A DNA stretch of 64,000 bases, taken from Apoda limacodes. Its lineage: Eukaryota > Arthropoda > Insecta > Lepidoptera > Limacodidae. Made by a program: the position numbers and the translations under genes. Shown here piece after piece: positions 13,546-20,949 of the stretch (within the stretch, counting starts at the first letter, position 1; every line of letters starts with the position of its first letter). The stretch is from positions 1,736,001 through 1,800,000 of the forward strand of contig OX291545.1 in NCBI GenBank assembly GCA_946406115.1, given 5' to 3'. A model generated the notes under the pieces. The model saw only the letters and a program-made list of their open reading frames with translations, did not search any database and was not told where the DNA came from.

Positions 13546-13852
13546 TTTTTGATGAATTATTGTGTCCATATCAATCTGGTTTCACCACAGCTTTAGCTAA
13601 CGTTACTGATGATATTCGCACAGCGACGGACAACAAAAACCTTACATTATTGACATTGTTAGACTTCAGCAGTGCCTTTAATTCTGTAGATTTTGTTATA
13701 CTTTTGGGCATCCTTCAGTTCTTTAGCGTATCTCCACTAAGAGTAGAATGGTTCGGTTCATACCTAAGGGAGCGACTGCAGTGTATACGACTTGGCGAAA
13801 CAACGTCAAAGTGGTGTATACTTACAGCAGGAGCACCTCAAGGTGGCGTTTT
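13546..13852 (+). pseudogene. Non-LTR reverse transcriptase, left half, split by the Polinton
   Basis: This frame encodes RT core motifs: YQSGF, then the catalytic LLDFSSAFNSVD block (motif A), and the conserved GAPQGG turn at 13831-13846. The reading frame stops exactly where the Polinton repeat begins. It resumes at 31319 with the expected continuation and the YADDL catalytic motif. The element was already in the genome when the Polinton inserted, and the last six bases (13847-13852) are the duplicated target. Confidence 0.85.
13847..13852. repeat. Target-site duplication, left (CGTTTT)
   Basis: CGTTTT immediately precedes the left terminal repeat and is repeated exactly at 31313-31318 after the right one. 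Six bases is the known duplication length for Polintons. Confidence 0.92.
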
Positions 13853-13957
13853 AGTAGTATAATATTGGGCACTCTAGACCACCTCCGTGTCATCAGGCTC
13901 ACTCCGTTCGCCTGCACTCCGGTGGCTTAGCGTGCCCAATATTATGTTTTTGAGATC
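13853..13957 (+). repeat. Left terminal inverted repeat (105 bp)
   Basis: It matches the reverse complement of 31208-31312 with one difference (G versus A in CCTCCGTGTC). Internally it is an imperfect palindrome: ATAATATTGGGCAC near the outer end is mirrored by GTGCCCAATATTAT near the inner end (13932-13945). Flanking GGTGG/CCACC pairing and an inner CAGGC/GCCTG hairpin extend it. Homology stops at GAGATC (13957). Confidence 0.95.
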
Positions 13958-14001
13958 TTCTGTTTACCTTGAGTGACTGGAGTTGTTTTGTTCTTTTCTG
14001 C

Positions 14002-14037
14002 TATAAAACGAAAAGAGTGCTTTCATTAATGTCATTC
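14002..14037 (+). promoter_or_regulatory. Probable core promoter of the left gene block
   Basis: TATAAAA at 14002-14008 is followed 30 bases later by TCATTC (14032-14037), a match to the insect initiator consensus TCAKTY. The first coding start is at 14069. The spacing is that of a standard RNA polymerase II TATA/initiator promoter, placed just inside the terminal repeat. Confidence 0.55.
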
Positions 14038-14068
14038 AAGGCAAAATGCTCTGTTGATTTAGTTCACA

Positions 14069-14755
14069 ATGAAGTTTGTTAAACAAAGTCAATCCCTGCA
14101 GCTCGACAAAATTTGTCCAGATACTATAAACACAACTCATCGCCATGGAAATCTCTTACCTGATACCGTTCGTTGTATAATTTGTGGACCGTCAAATAGT
14201 GGAAAAACTAATTTGGTTATCGGTCTTCTATTACATCAAAATGGTTTACGTTTTAAAAACGTATATGTCTATTCGAAAACACTTCATCAACCGAAATATG
14301 TCTTCTTAGAAAGAGTTTTGCATCTTGTTCCAGGCGTGTCTTACGCAAAATACAGTGATAATGAAGATGTGCTTAGTCCTCAGGACGCAAAACCGAATTC
14401 GGTAATAATATTTGATGACGTAGCATGCGAAAGTCAAACAAACATTCGAGATTATTTTGCTATGGGTCGTCATAAGAATATAGATTGTTTTTATTTAAAT
14501 CAAACGTATAGCAAAATTCCTAAACAGCTTATTCGAGACAATGCAAATCTTTTAGTTCTATTTAAGCAGGATGATATCAACTTAAGACACATATATGATG
14601 AGCACGTCAACACAGATATGAAGTGGATTGAATTTCGTGAAATGTGTTCCAAAATATGGAGTGAAGCGTATAACTATCTAGTTATAAACAAAGATTGTTC
14701 AAAAAGTAACGGGTGTTATAGAAAAAAATTTGATACCTTTGTAATATTTGATTAG
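14069..14755 (+). CDS. FtsK/HerA-like (A32-type) genome-packaging ATPase
   Basis: The 228-residue protein has a Walker A motif GPSNSGKT at residues 40-47 and a Walker B motif VIIFDD at 112-117. A conserved FYLNQTY block (141-147) acts as the sensor region. The family motor pumps DNA into the capsid of adintovirus- and adenovirus-like particles, and in Polintons it is a core gene. The start is the first ATG after the TATA/initiator pair, and the gene opens the plus-strand block. Length and motif spacing are normal and I see no lesion. The assignment rests on motifs and gene context. Confidence 0.93.
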   Translation: MKFVKQSQSLQLDKICPDTINTTHRHGNLLPDTVRCIICGPSNSGKTNLVIGLLLHQNGLRFKNVYVYSKTLHQPKYVFLERVLHLVPGVSYAKYSDNEDVLSPQDAKPNSVIIFDDVACESQTNIRDYFAMGRHKNIDCFYLNQTYSKIPKQLIRDNANLLVLFKQDDINLRHIYDEHVNTDMKWIEFREMCSKIWSEAYNYLVINKDCSKSNGCYRKKFDTFVIFD

Positions 14756-14766
14756 TGATATTATAA

Positions 14767-15834
14767 ATGTCTATAAAATTGTATTTTATATTCATTATTT
14801 CATTGCTACTTACTATTGAAGGTTATATACGTAAACTATTGAGAGATATAATATATAAGTATACAGACAACATTAATATGGAAAAGGAATTAAAAACACA
14901 AATCGTAAAAGCAGCGGAAGCAGTTAAGCGGAAAGTAAAAAATATGCGTACAATGGAGACTGATAACCATGAAATTTTACAAACAGTTTTCAAACCTATC
15001 ATCAATCCGCTTAATAAAATAATAGGGAGTGAAAAACTAAATTTAGCTAATGATACATTAGAAAATAGTTATAATAATATAATTGGTATCAATGCATCTC
15101 CGCAATCAACAATAATGGATAAAACTGTTGTAAATAGAAATTCTATGGTCTCAACACCTAAACGCTCATCTGATGAAGACGATAGTTCCGACATTAATAA
15201 CATTTCCGATGAGGGCGATGAATCCTTTAAAACAATTGAATCAGTATCAACTCCTGAACAGAATACATCATCATGGTCCCTATCTTCAGAAGCCTTTTGC
15301 GATGTCCCCTTCGGTGTTCGAAGAGAGCGCGGAAAACTTATGATGGGATCAGTTCGCATAAATGTTACCGATAGAGAGATTTCAGTTGCTGGAAGAGTAT
15401 ATAGTTCTACACCAGGGTTGGTAGAGTTACTTTTCAAGAAAATGCCTGATTTAGATTTAGTGACAAGTGAAGATTTGCAAAATTATAAATCAATGCTTCT
15501 GAACACAAATGCTCATCGTAGGGACTTTGATCCCCATAAGCCATTAAAATCAAACAAAGGACGAAAATATCTAACTGTTATAAAACCATTGTTCAAATTA
15601 CGAAAACAATCCGTCAGTACTGATGACAATATTGACGAAGATTTTGTTGGACAAGGGTTGCCATTGATGAAAAGATTAAAAAAGAATACTGATTATGTTT
15701 ACTGGGACGATCCTAATGAATTAGTTTATAGACTAAAGTTATTGATAGCTTCTAGAAATGCTGGAAATTCGGGTTTGGATAACGAAATAATATCTATTAT
15801 AGAAGAATTGCGAGAAAGTGGTATTATAAATTAG
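14767..15834 (+). CDS. Conserved Polinton protein of unknown function
   Basis: The open frame has 355 codons. The first ATG (14767) would add a hydrophobic N-terminus (FIFIISLLL) like a signal or anchor. The second in-frame ATG at 14878 gives a 318-residue protein beginning with a charged helix (MEKELKTQIVKAAEAV) and is my preferred start. The middle is acidic and serine-rich (about residues 120-175 of the long form). A folded C-terminal part contains GKLMMGSVRIN, a TPGLVELLFKK block and a TNAH motif. This C-terminal pattern recurs in arthropod Polinton proteins of unknown role, placed as here next to ATPase and integrase. A structural or chromatin-contact role is possible but unproven. Confidence 0.8.
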   Translation: MSIKLYFIFIISLLLTIEGYIRKLLRDIIYKYTDNINMEKELKTQIVKAAEAVKRKVKNMRTMETDNHEILQTVFKPIINPLNKIIGSEKLNLANDTLENSYNNIIGINASPQSTIMDKTVVNRNSMVSTPKRSSDEDDSSDINNISDEGDESFKTIESVSTPEQNTSSWSLSSEAFCDVPFGVRRERGKLMMGSVRINVTDREISVAGRVYSSTPGLVELLFKKMPDLDLVTSEDLQNYKSMLLNTNAHRRDFDPHKPLKSNKGRKYLTVIKPLFKLRKQSVSTDDNIDEDFVGQGLPLMKRLKKNTDYVYWDDPNELVYRLKLLIASRNAGNSGLDNEIISIIEELRESGIIN

Positions 15835-15884
15835 ATAAATATGTATTGGTTTTTATTACTTTACGTTTATATAAAAATATAAAA

Positions 15885-15983
15885 ATGTATTTAAAACAGT
15901 TTGAAGAAAGGTTTTGTACGAAAGACTACTTGGATAAAATAGTAATTAAGATTAAAAATGAGCAAACATCAAGTGGTAAATGA
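15885..15983 (+). CDS. Possible 32-residue upstream ORF overlapping the integrase start
   Basis: ATG at 15885 opens a 32-codon frame (MYLKQFEERFCTKDYLDKI at its start) that overlaps the integrase ATG by 26 bases in another frame. It could be a small peptide, a regulatory upstream ORF or a frame-shifted relic of the integrase N-terminus. It has no recognisable domain and support is weak. Confidence 0.3.
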   Translation: MYLKQFEERFCTKDYLDKIVIKIKNEQTSSGK

Positions 15984-16893
15984 AATCCACAAACCAGCAC
16001 GAAAAAATTTTCCTCGGCGTCACGTTATTTTAAGAAGGATTGATGATTTATGGCAAGCAGATCTCATAGATTTTAATAATCTTAAAAAATATAATAAGTG
16101 CTACAGTTTTATTTTGATTATTATTGATTGTTTTTCGAAGTATGCTTGGTCTGTACCATTAAAAACGAAAAGTAAGAAAGAGGTCAGTACAGCCTTTGAA
16201 AACATTTTACGTTTAAGTGGTCGTTGTCCAAATAATTTACAAACTGATATGGGTTCAGAATTTTACAATGAATCTTTCAAAAAAGTTATGAATGCTTTTA
16301 AAATAAATCATTATTCATCATATTCAGTTAAAAAAGCTTCTATTGTCGAAAGACTGATTAAAACTATTAAAAATCAGTTATTTAAATGTTTTACTTTCAA
16401 TGGAAATAAAAGATGGATTGGAAATACTATAAAAGACGTTATGCTTTCATATAATAATACCAAACATCGCATCACCCAATATAAACCATGCGAAGTTGAC
16501 AAAGAAAATGAAATGATGGTTTTAAATAATATCAACAAGTCTCAGAAACAGTCATTTACGTCGTATAAAAATAAATTTAAAGTAGGAGATATTGTTCGCA
16601 TTAGTAAATATAAAACAATATTTCAAAAGGGATATACTCCTAACTGGACTACTGAACTTTTTGTTATTAGAAAAGTTAATAACACTAACCCACCAACTTA
16701 TCTTATTGAAGATTGCAAAAAACAAATAATAATGGGATCATTTTATGAGCAAGAACTTCAAAAAACAAACTGTCCTAACGTCTATTTAGTAGAAAAAGTT
16801 ATTAGAAAAAACAGAGATAAGTTGTTTGTTAAATGGTTGGGTCTTAATGATAACGAAAATTGCTGGATTAGAAGAAATGAACTTGTTAAATAA
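15958..16893 (+). CDS. Retrovirus-like DDE integrase with C-terminal chromodomain
   Basis: In this 311-residue integrase the DDE triad is visible as WQADLIDF (D35), QTDMGSEF (D97) and ASIVERLIKT (E131). Polinton integrases join the element ends to target DNA, producing the 6-bp duplication seen here. Residues about 205-260 form the SH3-like DNA-binding region (KVGDIVRISK). The final 40 residues (VYLVEKVIR, then FVKWLGL) form a chromodomain, which in related elements reads histone marks and may steer integration. An N-terminal HHCC zinc motif is not visible, so the N-terminus may be short or misplaced. The gene is intact. Confidence 0.93.
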   Translation: MSKHQVVNEIHKPARKNFPRRHVILRRIDDLWQADLIDFNNLKKYNKCYSFILIIIDCFSKYAWSVPLKTKSKKEVSTAFENILRLSGRCPNNLQTDMGSEFYNESFKKVMNAFKINHYSSYSVKKASIVERLIKTIKNQLFKCFTFNGNKRWIGNTIKDVMLSYNNTKHRITQYKPCEVDKENEMMVLNNINKSQKQSFTSYKNKFKVGDIVRISKYKTIFQKGYTPNWTTELFVIRKVNNTNPPTYLIEDCKKQIIMGSFYEQELQKTNCPNVYLVEKVIRKNRDKLFVKWLGLNDNENCWIRRNELVK

Positions 16894-16948
16894 TTTAACG
16901 TACTTATACTATCTACAGTTTTCGGTACTTATCACTTTCTTTTCAGCA

Positions 16949-17677
16949 ATGAAAGGAGAAGGACTTGTAAATAATTTAATTAATAATCTTCCTTTTGAGT
17001 TACATTTACCAGGATATAACTATTGCGGTCCGGGAACACGACTAAGAGAACGGTTATTAAAGGGTGATAAGGGGGTAAACAAATTAGATGAAGCTTGTAT
17101 GCATCACGATATTGCATACTCTAATTTCTCAGATCTGTCGAACCGGCACAAAGCAGATAATCAATTACTAAATATGGCAAGAAAACGTCTCAAATCAAAA
17201 GACTCTGGAAAAGGTGAAAAACTTGCATCATGGCTTGTTAGCAAAGTTATGAAAGCCAAAATTAAAACAGGTGCAGGAGTCAAGAAGTTCAAAAAAATTA
17301 TATCCAAAATACGATCAAAAATTAAGAAATTTAAACATAAAGATAGTAATACTGCTATTAAATATGCATATTTAGCAGCCAAGAAATTATTTCCTAAAAA
17401 ATGCCGTGTGCACTTACCACGTATTATACCACTTCCGAAATCAGGAGGCATTCTACCTTTGATCCCAATATTTGCGGGGCTGTCAGCCTTAGGTAGTTTA
17501 GCTGGAGGTGCGGCAGGTATAGCTAAATCAATAAATGATTATAAAATGGCTCAACAAAATTTTAAGGAGTCTGAACGACATAATAAAATTATGGAATCTG
17601 TAGCATTAGGTAAAGGATTGTATATTAAACCATATAAAAAAGGCAATGGCATATTTTTAAATTCATCAAAAAACTGA
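16949..17677 (+). CDS. Phospholipase A2-like / membrane-lytic minor virion protein
   Basis: The 242-residue product starts at the ATG after TTTTCAGCA. A longer open frame from 16826 overlaps the integrase end and is less likely. Residues 23-30 (YNYCGPGT) form the calcium-binding loop, and H53-D54 in CMHHDIAY is the PLA2 catalytic pair, as in parvovirus VP1-type PLA2. A lysine-rich central region follows. Then comes a glycine/alanine-rich hydrophobic stretch (about 165-195) and a conserved basic C-terminus (GKGLYIKPYKKG), a layout reminiscent of adenovirus pVI/pX-type membrane-active proteins. By analogy the protein would help a particle cross endosomal membranes. The frame ends at TGA directly after a slippery heptamer that leads into the protease frame. 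Confidence 0.85.
   Translation: MKGEGLVNNLINNLPFELHLPGYNYCGPGTRLRERLLKGDKGVNKLDEACMHHDIAYSNFSDLSNRHKADNQLLNMARKRLKSKDSGKGEKLASWLVSKVMKAKIKTGAGVKKFKKIISKIRSKIKKFKHKDSNTAIKYAYLAAKKLFPKKCRVHLPRIIPLPKSGGILPLIPIFAGLSALGSLAGGAAGIAKSINDYKMAQQNFKESERHNKIMESVALGKGLYIKPYKKGNGIFLNSSKN
17668..17674 (+). promoter_or_regulatory. Candidate -1 ribosomal frameshift site (A_AAA_AAC)
   Basis: In the phase of the PLA2-like frame the last two sense codons are AAA and AAC, preceded by A. This is the canonical X_XXY_YYZ heptamer used by several retroviruses. The next codon is the stop TGA. A -1 shift enters the protease frame, which is open from 17638 but has no ATG before 17767. Confidence 0.6.
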
Positions 17678-18072
17678 GAACCAGGCTGCCTGAGAGAGCA
17701 CTTACAAATTATGACATCTTAGAACATGCCAAAAAAACAAAAATACCAGAGTTTAGAGGAGTATATATGAAAGACAGATTACCTGGAAAGGTGAAAAAAG
17801 TTGAATGTGGCATAGTTAATTTGGATAGTTACAAGAATCAAGGAACTCATTGGGTAGCCTATGCAAAGATTGATAAATATTGTCAGTATTTTGACAGTTT
17901 TGGAGATTTAAAACCACCGATTGAATTAGTAAAATATTTAGACACAAACAATATAACTTACAATTACACAAAGTTCCAAAAATTTAATTCATATAATTGC
18001 GGACATCTATGTTTAAAGTTTTTGCACAATTTCTGGAAACAATGTACGATAAAGGTAAAAACGGTAGTATAA
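17674..18072 (+). CDS. Adenovirus-type (C5-like) cysteine protease, N-terminus probably reached by frameshift
   Basis: The first ATG (17767) would give 101 residues with His28 (GTHWVAY), Asp43 (YFDSF), Gln71 and Cys78 (NCGHLC). The Gln-Cys spacing of 7 matches adenain, the enzyme that matures adenovirus virion proteins. The frame upstream of that ATG also encodes family-like text, LTNYDILEHA and then PEFRGVYMKD, corresponding to the adenain N-terminus before its FDKRFPGF-like turn. It lacks any ATG back to the stop at 17635. The natural protein is therefore probably longer, expressed by the -1 shift at 17668, by splicing, or by non-AUG initiation. It presumably cleaves capsid and lytic precursors. 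Confidence 0.88.
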   Translation: MRTRLPERALTNYDILEHAKKTKIPEFRGVYMKDRLPGKVKKVECGIVNLDSYKNQGTHWVAYAKIDKYCQYFDSFGDLKPPIELVKYLDTNNITYNYTKFQKFNSYNCGHLCLKFLHNFWKQCTIKVKTVV

Positions 18073-18109
18073 ATTCGGACTGATTAGTTCTGCTGTTACC
18101 AATAGCAAT

Positions 18110-18781
18110 ATGTCCTTCACGCTGTCTATAACAGGTAACACCTCTGTTCTGACGACGAACTATTTTCCTACATTACAACTTGATGGTGAATATGAGTGTG
18201 CCTTGCTACATTTATCTACATTTAATTCCTTACCGAATATTGATGGCAGAAATAATAAATTTCATTATGGGACTAATGAACTAATAGAAATCCCTGAAGG
18301 TGCATACGAACTTCAAGATATTTGTGACTATTTAAAATCGAAAATAAAAAAATGTGACTTAAAATTATATTGTAACAATAACACTTTAAAGACAACAATA
18401 TTTTGTACTAAAGATATTCATTTTGAAAAACGGTCATCACTTGGTAACCTGTTAGGTTTTGGTGAAGTATTGTTAAAAGCTAATAAATTGCACGAGTCCC
18501 GCTTTCCAGTTAACATTTTATCAACAACTGTGATCAGAGTCGAATGTGACATAGTCAGTGGTTCATACATAAACGGAGTTTCCAGTCACATCATCCACGA
18601 GTTTTCTCCGAATGTTCCTCCAGGTTATAGAATAATAGAAATACCAAAAAACATTATTTATTTTCCTGTAAATAGGAATACCATTAACAATATAGACATA
18701 AGAATATTGGATATAAAGAATAACTTGATAAATTTAAGAGGTGAAGAAATTCAGTTGTATTTACATATCAAGAAGAAATGA
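18110..18781 (+). CDS. Minor capsid protein (penton, single jelly-roll)
   Basis: The 223-residue protein matches the Polinton minor capsid pattern. It has a beta-rich N-terminus, the conserved block ELIEIPEGAYELQDICDYL, a following NNNTLKTTIFC strand, then SLGNLLGF. Further beta strands run to the C-terminus. In this family the protein forms the vertex (penton) base of the icosahedral particle. It lies between the protease and the major capsid protein, as in other Polintons. Its TGA overlaps the next ATG by four bases (ATGA, 18778-18781). Confidence 0.87.
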   Translation: MSFTLSITGNTSVLTTNYFPTLQLDGEYECALLHLSTFNSLPNIDGRNNKFHYGTNELIEIPEGAYELQDICDYLKSKIKKCDLKLYCNNNTLKTTIFCTKDIHFEKRSSLGNLLGFGEVLLKANKLHESRFPVNILSTTVIRVECDIVSGSYINGVSSHIIHEFSPNVPPGYRIIEIPKNIIYFPVNRNTINNIDIRILDIKNNLINLRGEEIQLYLHIKKK

Positions 18782-18921
18782 TTGATTACTATAAAAACGA
18801 ACAACGTCCAGTTAAAACGCGTAGTAATAATAGTGGTGTTCGTAAAACAACACATACCAAGAAAAAAAAATTAAGCGTTGAAAACATAAACTTTTTAAAA
18901 TTAGTTGGCCTATTAAAATGA
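18778..18921 (+). CDS. 47-residue basic protein wedged between the two capsid genes
   Basis: This small frame starts at the ATGA shared with the penton stop and ends in the ATGA shared with the major capsid start. It therefore fills the gap between the capsid genes exactly. The protein is basic (KTTHTKKKK in the middle) and ends with a hydrophobic helix-like stretch, LSVENINFLKLVGLL. Its placement with overlaps on both sides argues strongly that it is translated. Function is unknown. A small core, cement or DNA-condensing protein would fit. Confidence 0.7.
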   Translation: MIDYYKNEQRPVKTRSNNSGVRKTTHTKKKKLSVENINFLKLVGLLK

Positions 18922-20129
18922 GTATTTTAAACATTATCAATCCTCCTGTTCACGATAATTCTATCGAGGCTATCGAAACTCATTCGTATAAACCTTATGT
19001 CACAAGTTTTAACAAAAACGATGAAATTAGAATTCCGATTAATCAGCAAGATGTATACATATTGCCCTCCGCAAGTACCTTGTACTTAGAAGGAATAGTA
19101 AATGTAATAAAAAGAGATACAAAAGAAAAAGTATCTAGTGTTCAATTTACAAACAATCCCCTTCTATATTTATTTCAAGATATTCGATATGAATTAAATG
19201 GAGTCGAAATTGATAAAGTGAAAAATGCTGGCGTTACCACAACAATGAAAAGTTTATTATCAATGAATGAAACTGAATCAAAAATTTCAAAAGCTTGGGG
19301 TTGGGACATTGATGGTACAAAAAATATGCATGGTGGAAGATTTTCAGCATCTATACCGTTGAGCAATATTTTAGGTTTTGCTGAGGATTACAAGAAAGTT
19401 GTAATTAATTGTAAACATGAACTTGTCATGTTGCGCAGTAACACAAATCTAAACGCGGTCAAATTAAATACTGGAGAAGTTATAGACGATATTGAAATAC
19501 ATAAAATAATCTGGCGTGTTCCGCATATTAAGGTCTCCGACCGAGAACGAATAAATTTTCTTAAACTATTAGAAAAGGATCGCACCATTCAATTAACGTT
19601 TAGAAATTGGGACCTATATGAAAACACGTTAGCTAAAACCACCAAGCATACCTGGACCATCAAAACTTCATCTCAAATAGAAAAACCTAGATATGTTATT
19701 GTAGGCTTGCAAACTGGTAGAAAAAATGATGCTTTGAAAGATATGTCGCACTTTGATCATTGTAATTTACGTGATGTTAAAGTTTTTCTGAATTCAACAT
19801 ATTTTCCTTATGAATGTCTAAATGCAAACTTTTCTGAAGATAGATTTGTTTTAATATATGAACAATACGTTAAGTTTAAACAGTCTTATTATGGTCGTAG
19901 AGCTGAACCGTTGCTAAGCACGAAAGAATTTAAAGAAAAAGCGCCGCTATTTGTCATTGATTGTGCTCGTCAGCCTGAATCACTAAAGAGTGGGCCTGTA
20001 GTAAACATTCGATTAGAGTTAGAAAGTGATGTAGAAATTCCTGATCAGACATCTGCTTACTGTTTAATACTAAACGATTGTATAGTTGAATATAAACCTT
20101 TAAGTAACATCGTTCGTAAAATATCATGA
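18918..20129 (+). CDS. Major capsid protein (double jelly-roll, hexon-like)
   Basis: The 403-residue protein has the length and text of Polinton major capsid proteins. Near the N-terminus are the YILPSASTLYLEG strand and a YLFQDIRYELNGVEIDK block (about residues 90-105). A second beta domain contains a RDVKVFLNSTYFPYE block, and the C-terminus is SAYCLILNDCIVEY. Trimers of this fold build the icosahedral facets. The start overlaps the stop of the 47-residue gene, and the stop overlaps the ATG of the next gene. The frame is uninterrupted. Confidence 0.92.
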   Translation: MSILNIINPPVHDNSIEAIETHSYKPYVTSFNKNDEIRIPINQQDVYILPSASTLYLEGIVNVIKRDTKEKVSSVQFTNNPLLYLFQDIRYELNGVEIDKVKNAGVTTTMKSLLSMNETESKISKAWGWDIDGTKNMHGGRFSASIPLSNILGFAEDYKKVVINCKHELVMLRSNTNLNAVKLNTGEVIDDIEIHKIIWRVPHIKVSDRERINFLKLLEKDRTIQLTFRNWDLYENTLAKTTKHTWTIKTSSQIEKPRYVIVGLQTGRKNDALKDMSHFDHCNLRDVKVFLNSTYFPYECLNANFSEDRFVLIYEQYVKFKQSYYGRRAEPLLSTKEFKEKAPLFVIDCARQPESLKSGPVVNIRLELESDVEIPDQTSAYCLILNDCIVEYKPLSNIVRKIS

Positions 20130-20602
20130 ATTCTTATTTTGTCGATGTTCAAGGATTTAAAAATTACAAAAATGATTTTATCATAAAAGAATTTGCAATT
20201 TCTGACAAATATAACAACACTCGGGTATTTTTGATTAAGCCTCCTTACCCGTACACGAAATTAACTGATGAAGAAAAGAAAACAGTATCATGGATTGAAC
20301 GAAACAGAGGTATCTATTGGAGCGAAGGTTACATAGATTATTATAAATTCTTAAGACTAATGAAATCATTTTTGAAAAATAAGGAAGTCATAACGAAAGG
20401 AGACGAAAAGAAAAAATGGATTAATTTACTCTGTGAAAAGTGTCAGTCTTCAAATATTGAGGAGATAGGTTGTCCTAGCTTTGGTAATCTGTACGATAAA
20501 TATAGTAGTGTAGGTTCTGTAACAAGTTGTAAAAATCATAAAAAAGAATGCGCTTTAAAAAATGTTTTATGTATTAAGAAATGGTACTTTGAAAATGTGT
20601 AA
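20126..20602 (+). CDS. Conserved Polinton protein, 158 residues, unknown function
   Basis: The frame starts within the major capsid stop (ATGA, 20126-20129). The N-terminal FVDVQGFKNYKNDFIIKE block recurs in arthropod Polinton proteins. The centre has WIERNRGIYWSEGYIDY, and the C-terminal part is cysteine-rich (CEKCQSS, CPSF, CKNHKKEC). The acidic DVQGF start and later acidic residues could suit an RNase H-like fold, but no complete catalytic set is evident to me. It closes the plus-strand block and a poly(A) signal follows. Confidence 0.75.
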   Translation: MNSYFVDVQGFKNYKNDFIIKEFAISDKYNNTRVFLIKPPYPYTKLTDEEKKTVSWIERNRGIYWSEGYIDYYKFLRLMKSFLKNKEVITKGDEKKKWINLLCEKCQSSNIEEIGCPSFGNLYDKYSSVGSVTSCKNHKKECALKNVLCIKKWYFENV

Positions 20603-20621
20603 ATTTTTTACTTGTTTACTA

Positions 20622-20627
20622 AATAAA
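20622..20627 (+). terminator. Poly(A) signal of the plus-strand block
   Basis: AATAAA (repeated as AAATAAATAAATA) lies about 20 bases after the stop of the 158-residue gene. It is followed by T-rich sequence, as expected at the 3' end of the virion-gene transcripts. Confidence 0.5.
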
Positions 20628-20949
20628 TAAATAGTTTAATATTTTTTTGTATTATTTTTGAACCTTAACCAATCCATCACTTATAATTTTATTATATTTA
20701 TGAAACGGATACAAGAAAGGTAATGTGAAAGGATAATTTTAACTATGGGGTGGACATCTACAGAGTAAAATGCTAATAATGAAATGTGAGTGAGACTTTA
20801 AATAATACACTTTTTTTAAATATACTTTTTTATTTTCAATTTGTACATTTTATATTTCTAAATAGATTTCATATTTATCTACTAAGATATTGTCGCAGCG
20901 CAGGCTATTTTGACATCCGTATCTTGTCTTGACATGAAACAAAGCGTTA

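Noticed and set aside
15069..15437. Antisense 122-codon frame in the conserved unknown protein
   Set aside because: It overlaps a better-supported sense gene and its composition mirrors the sense codons.
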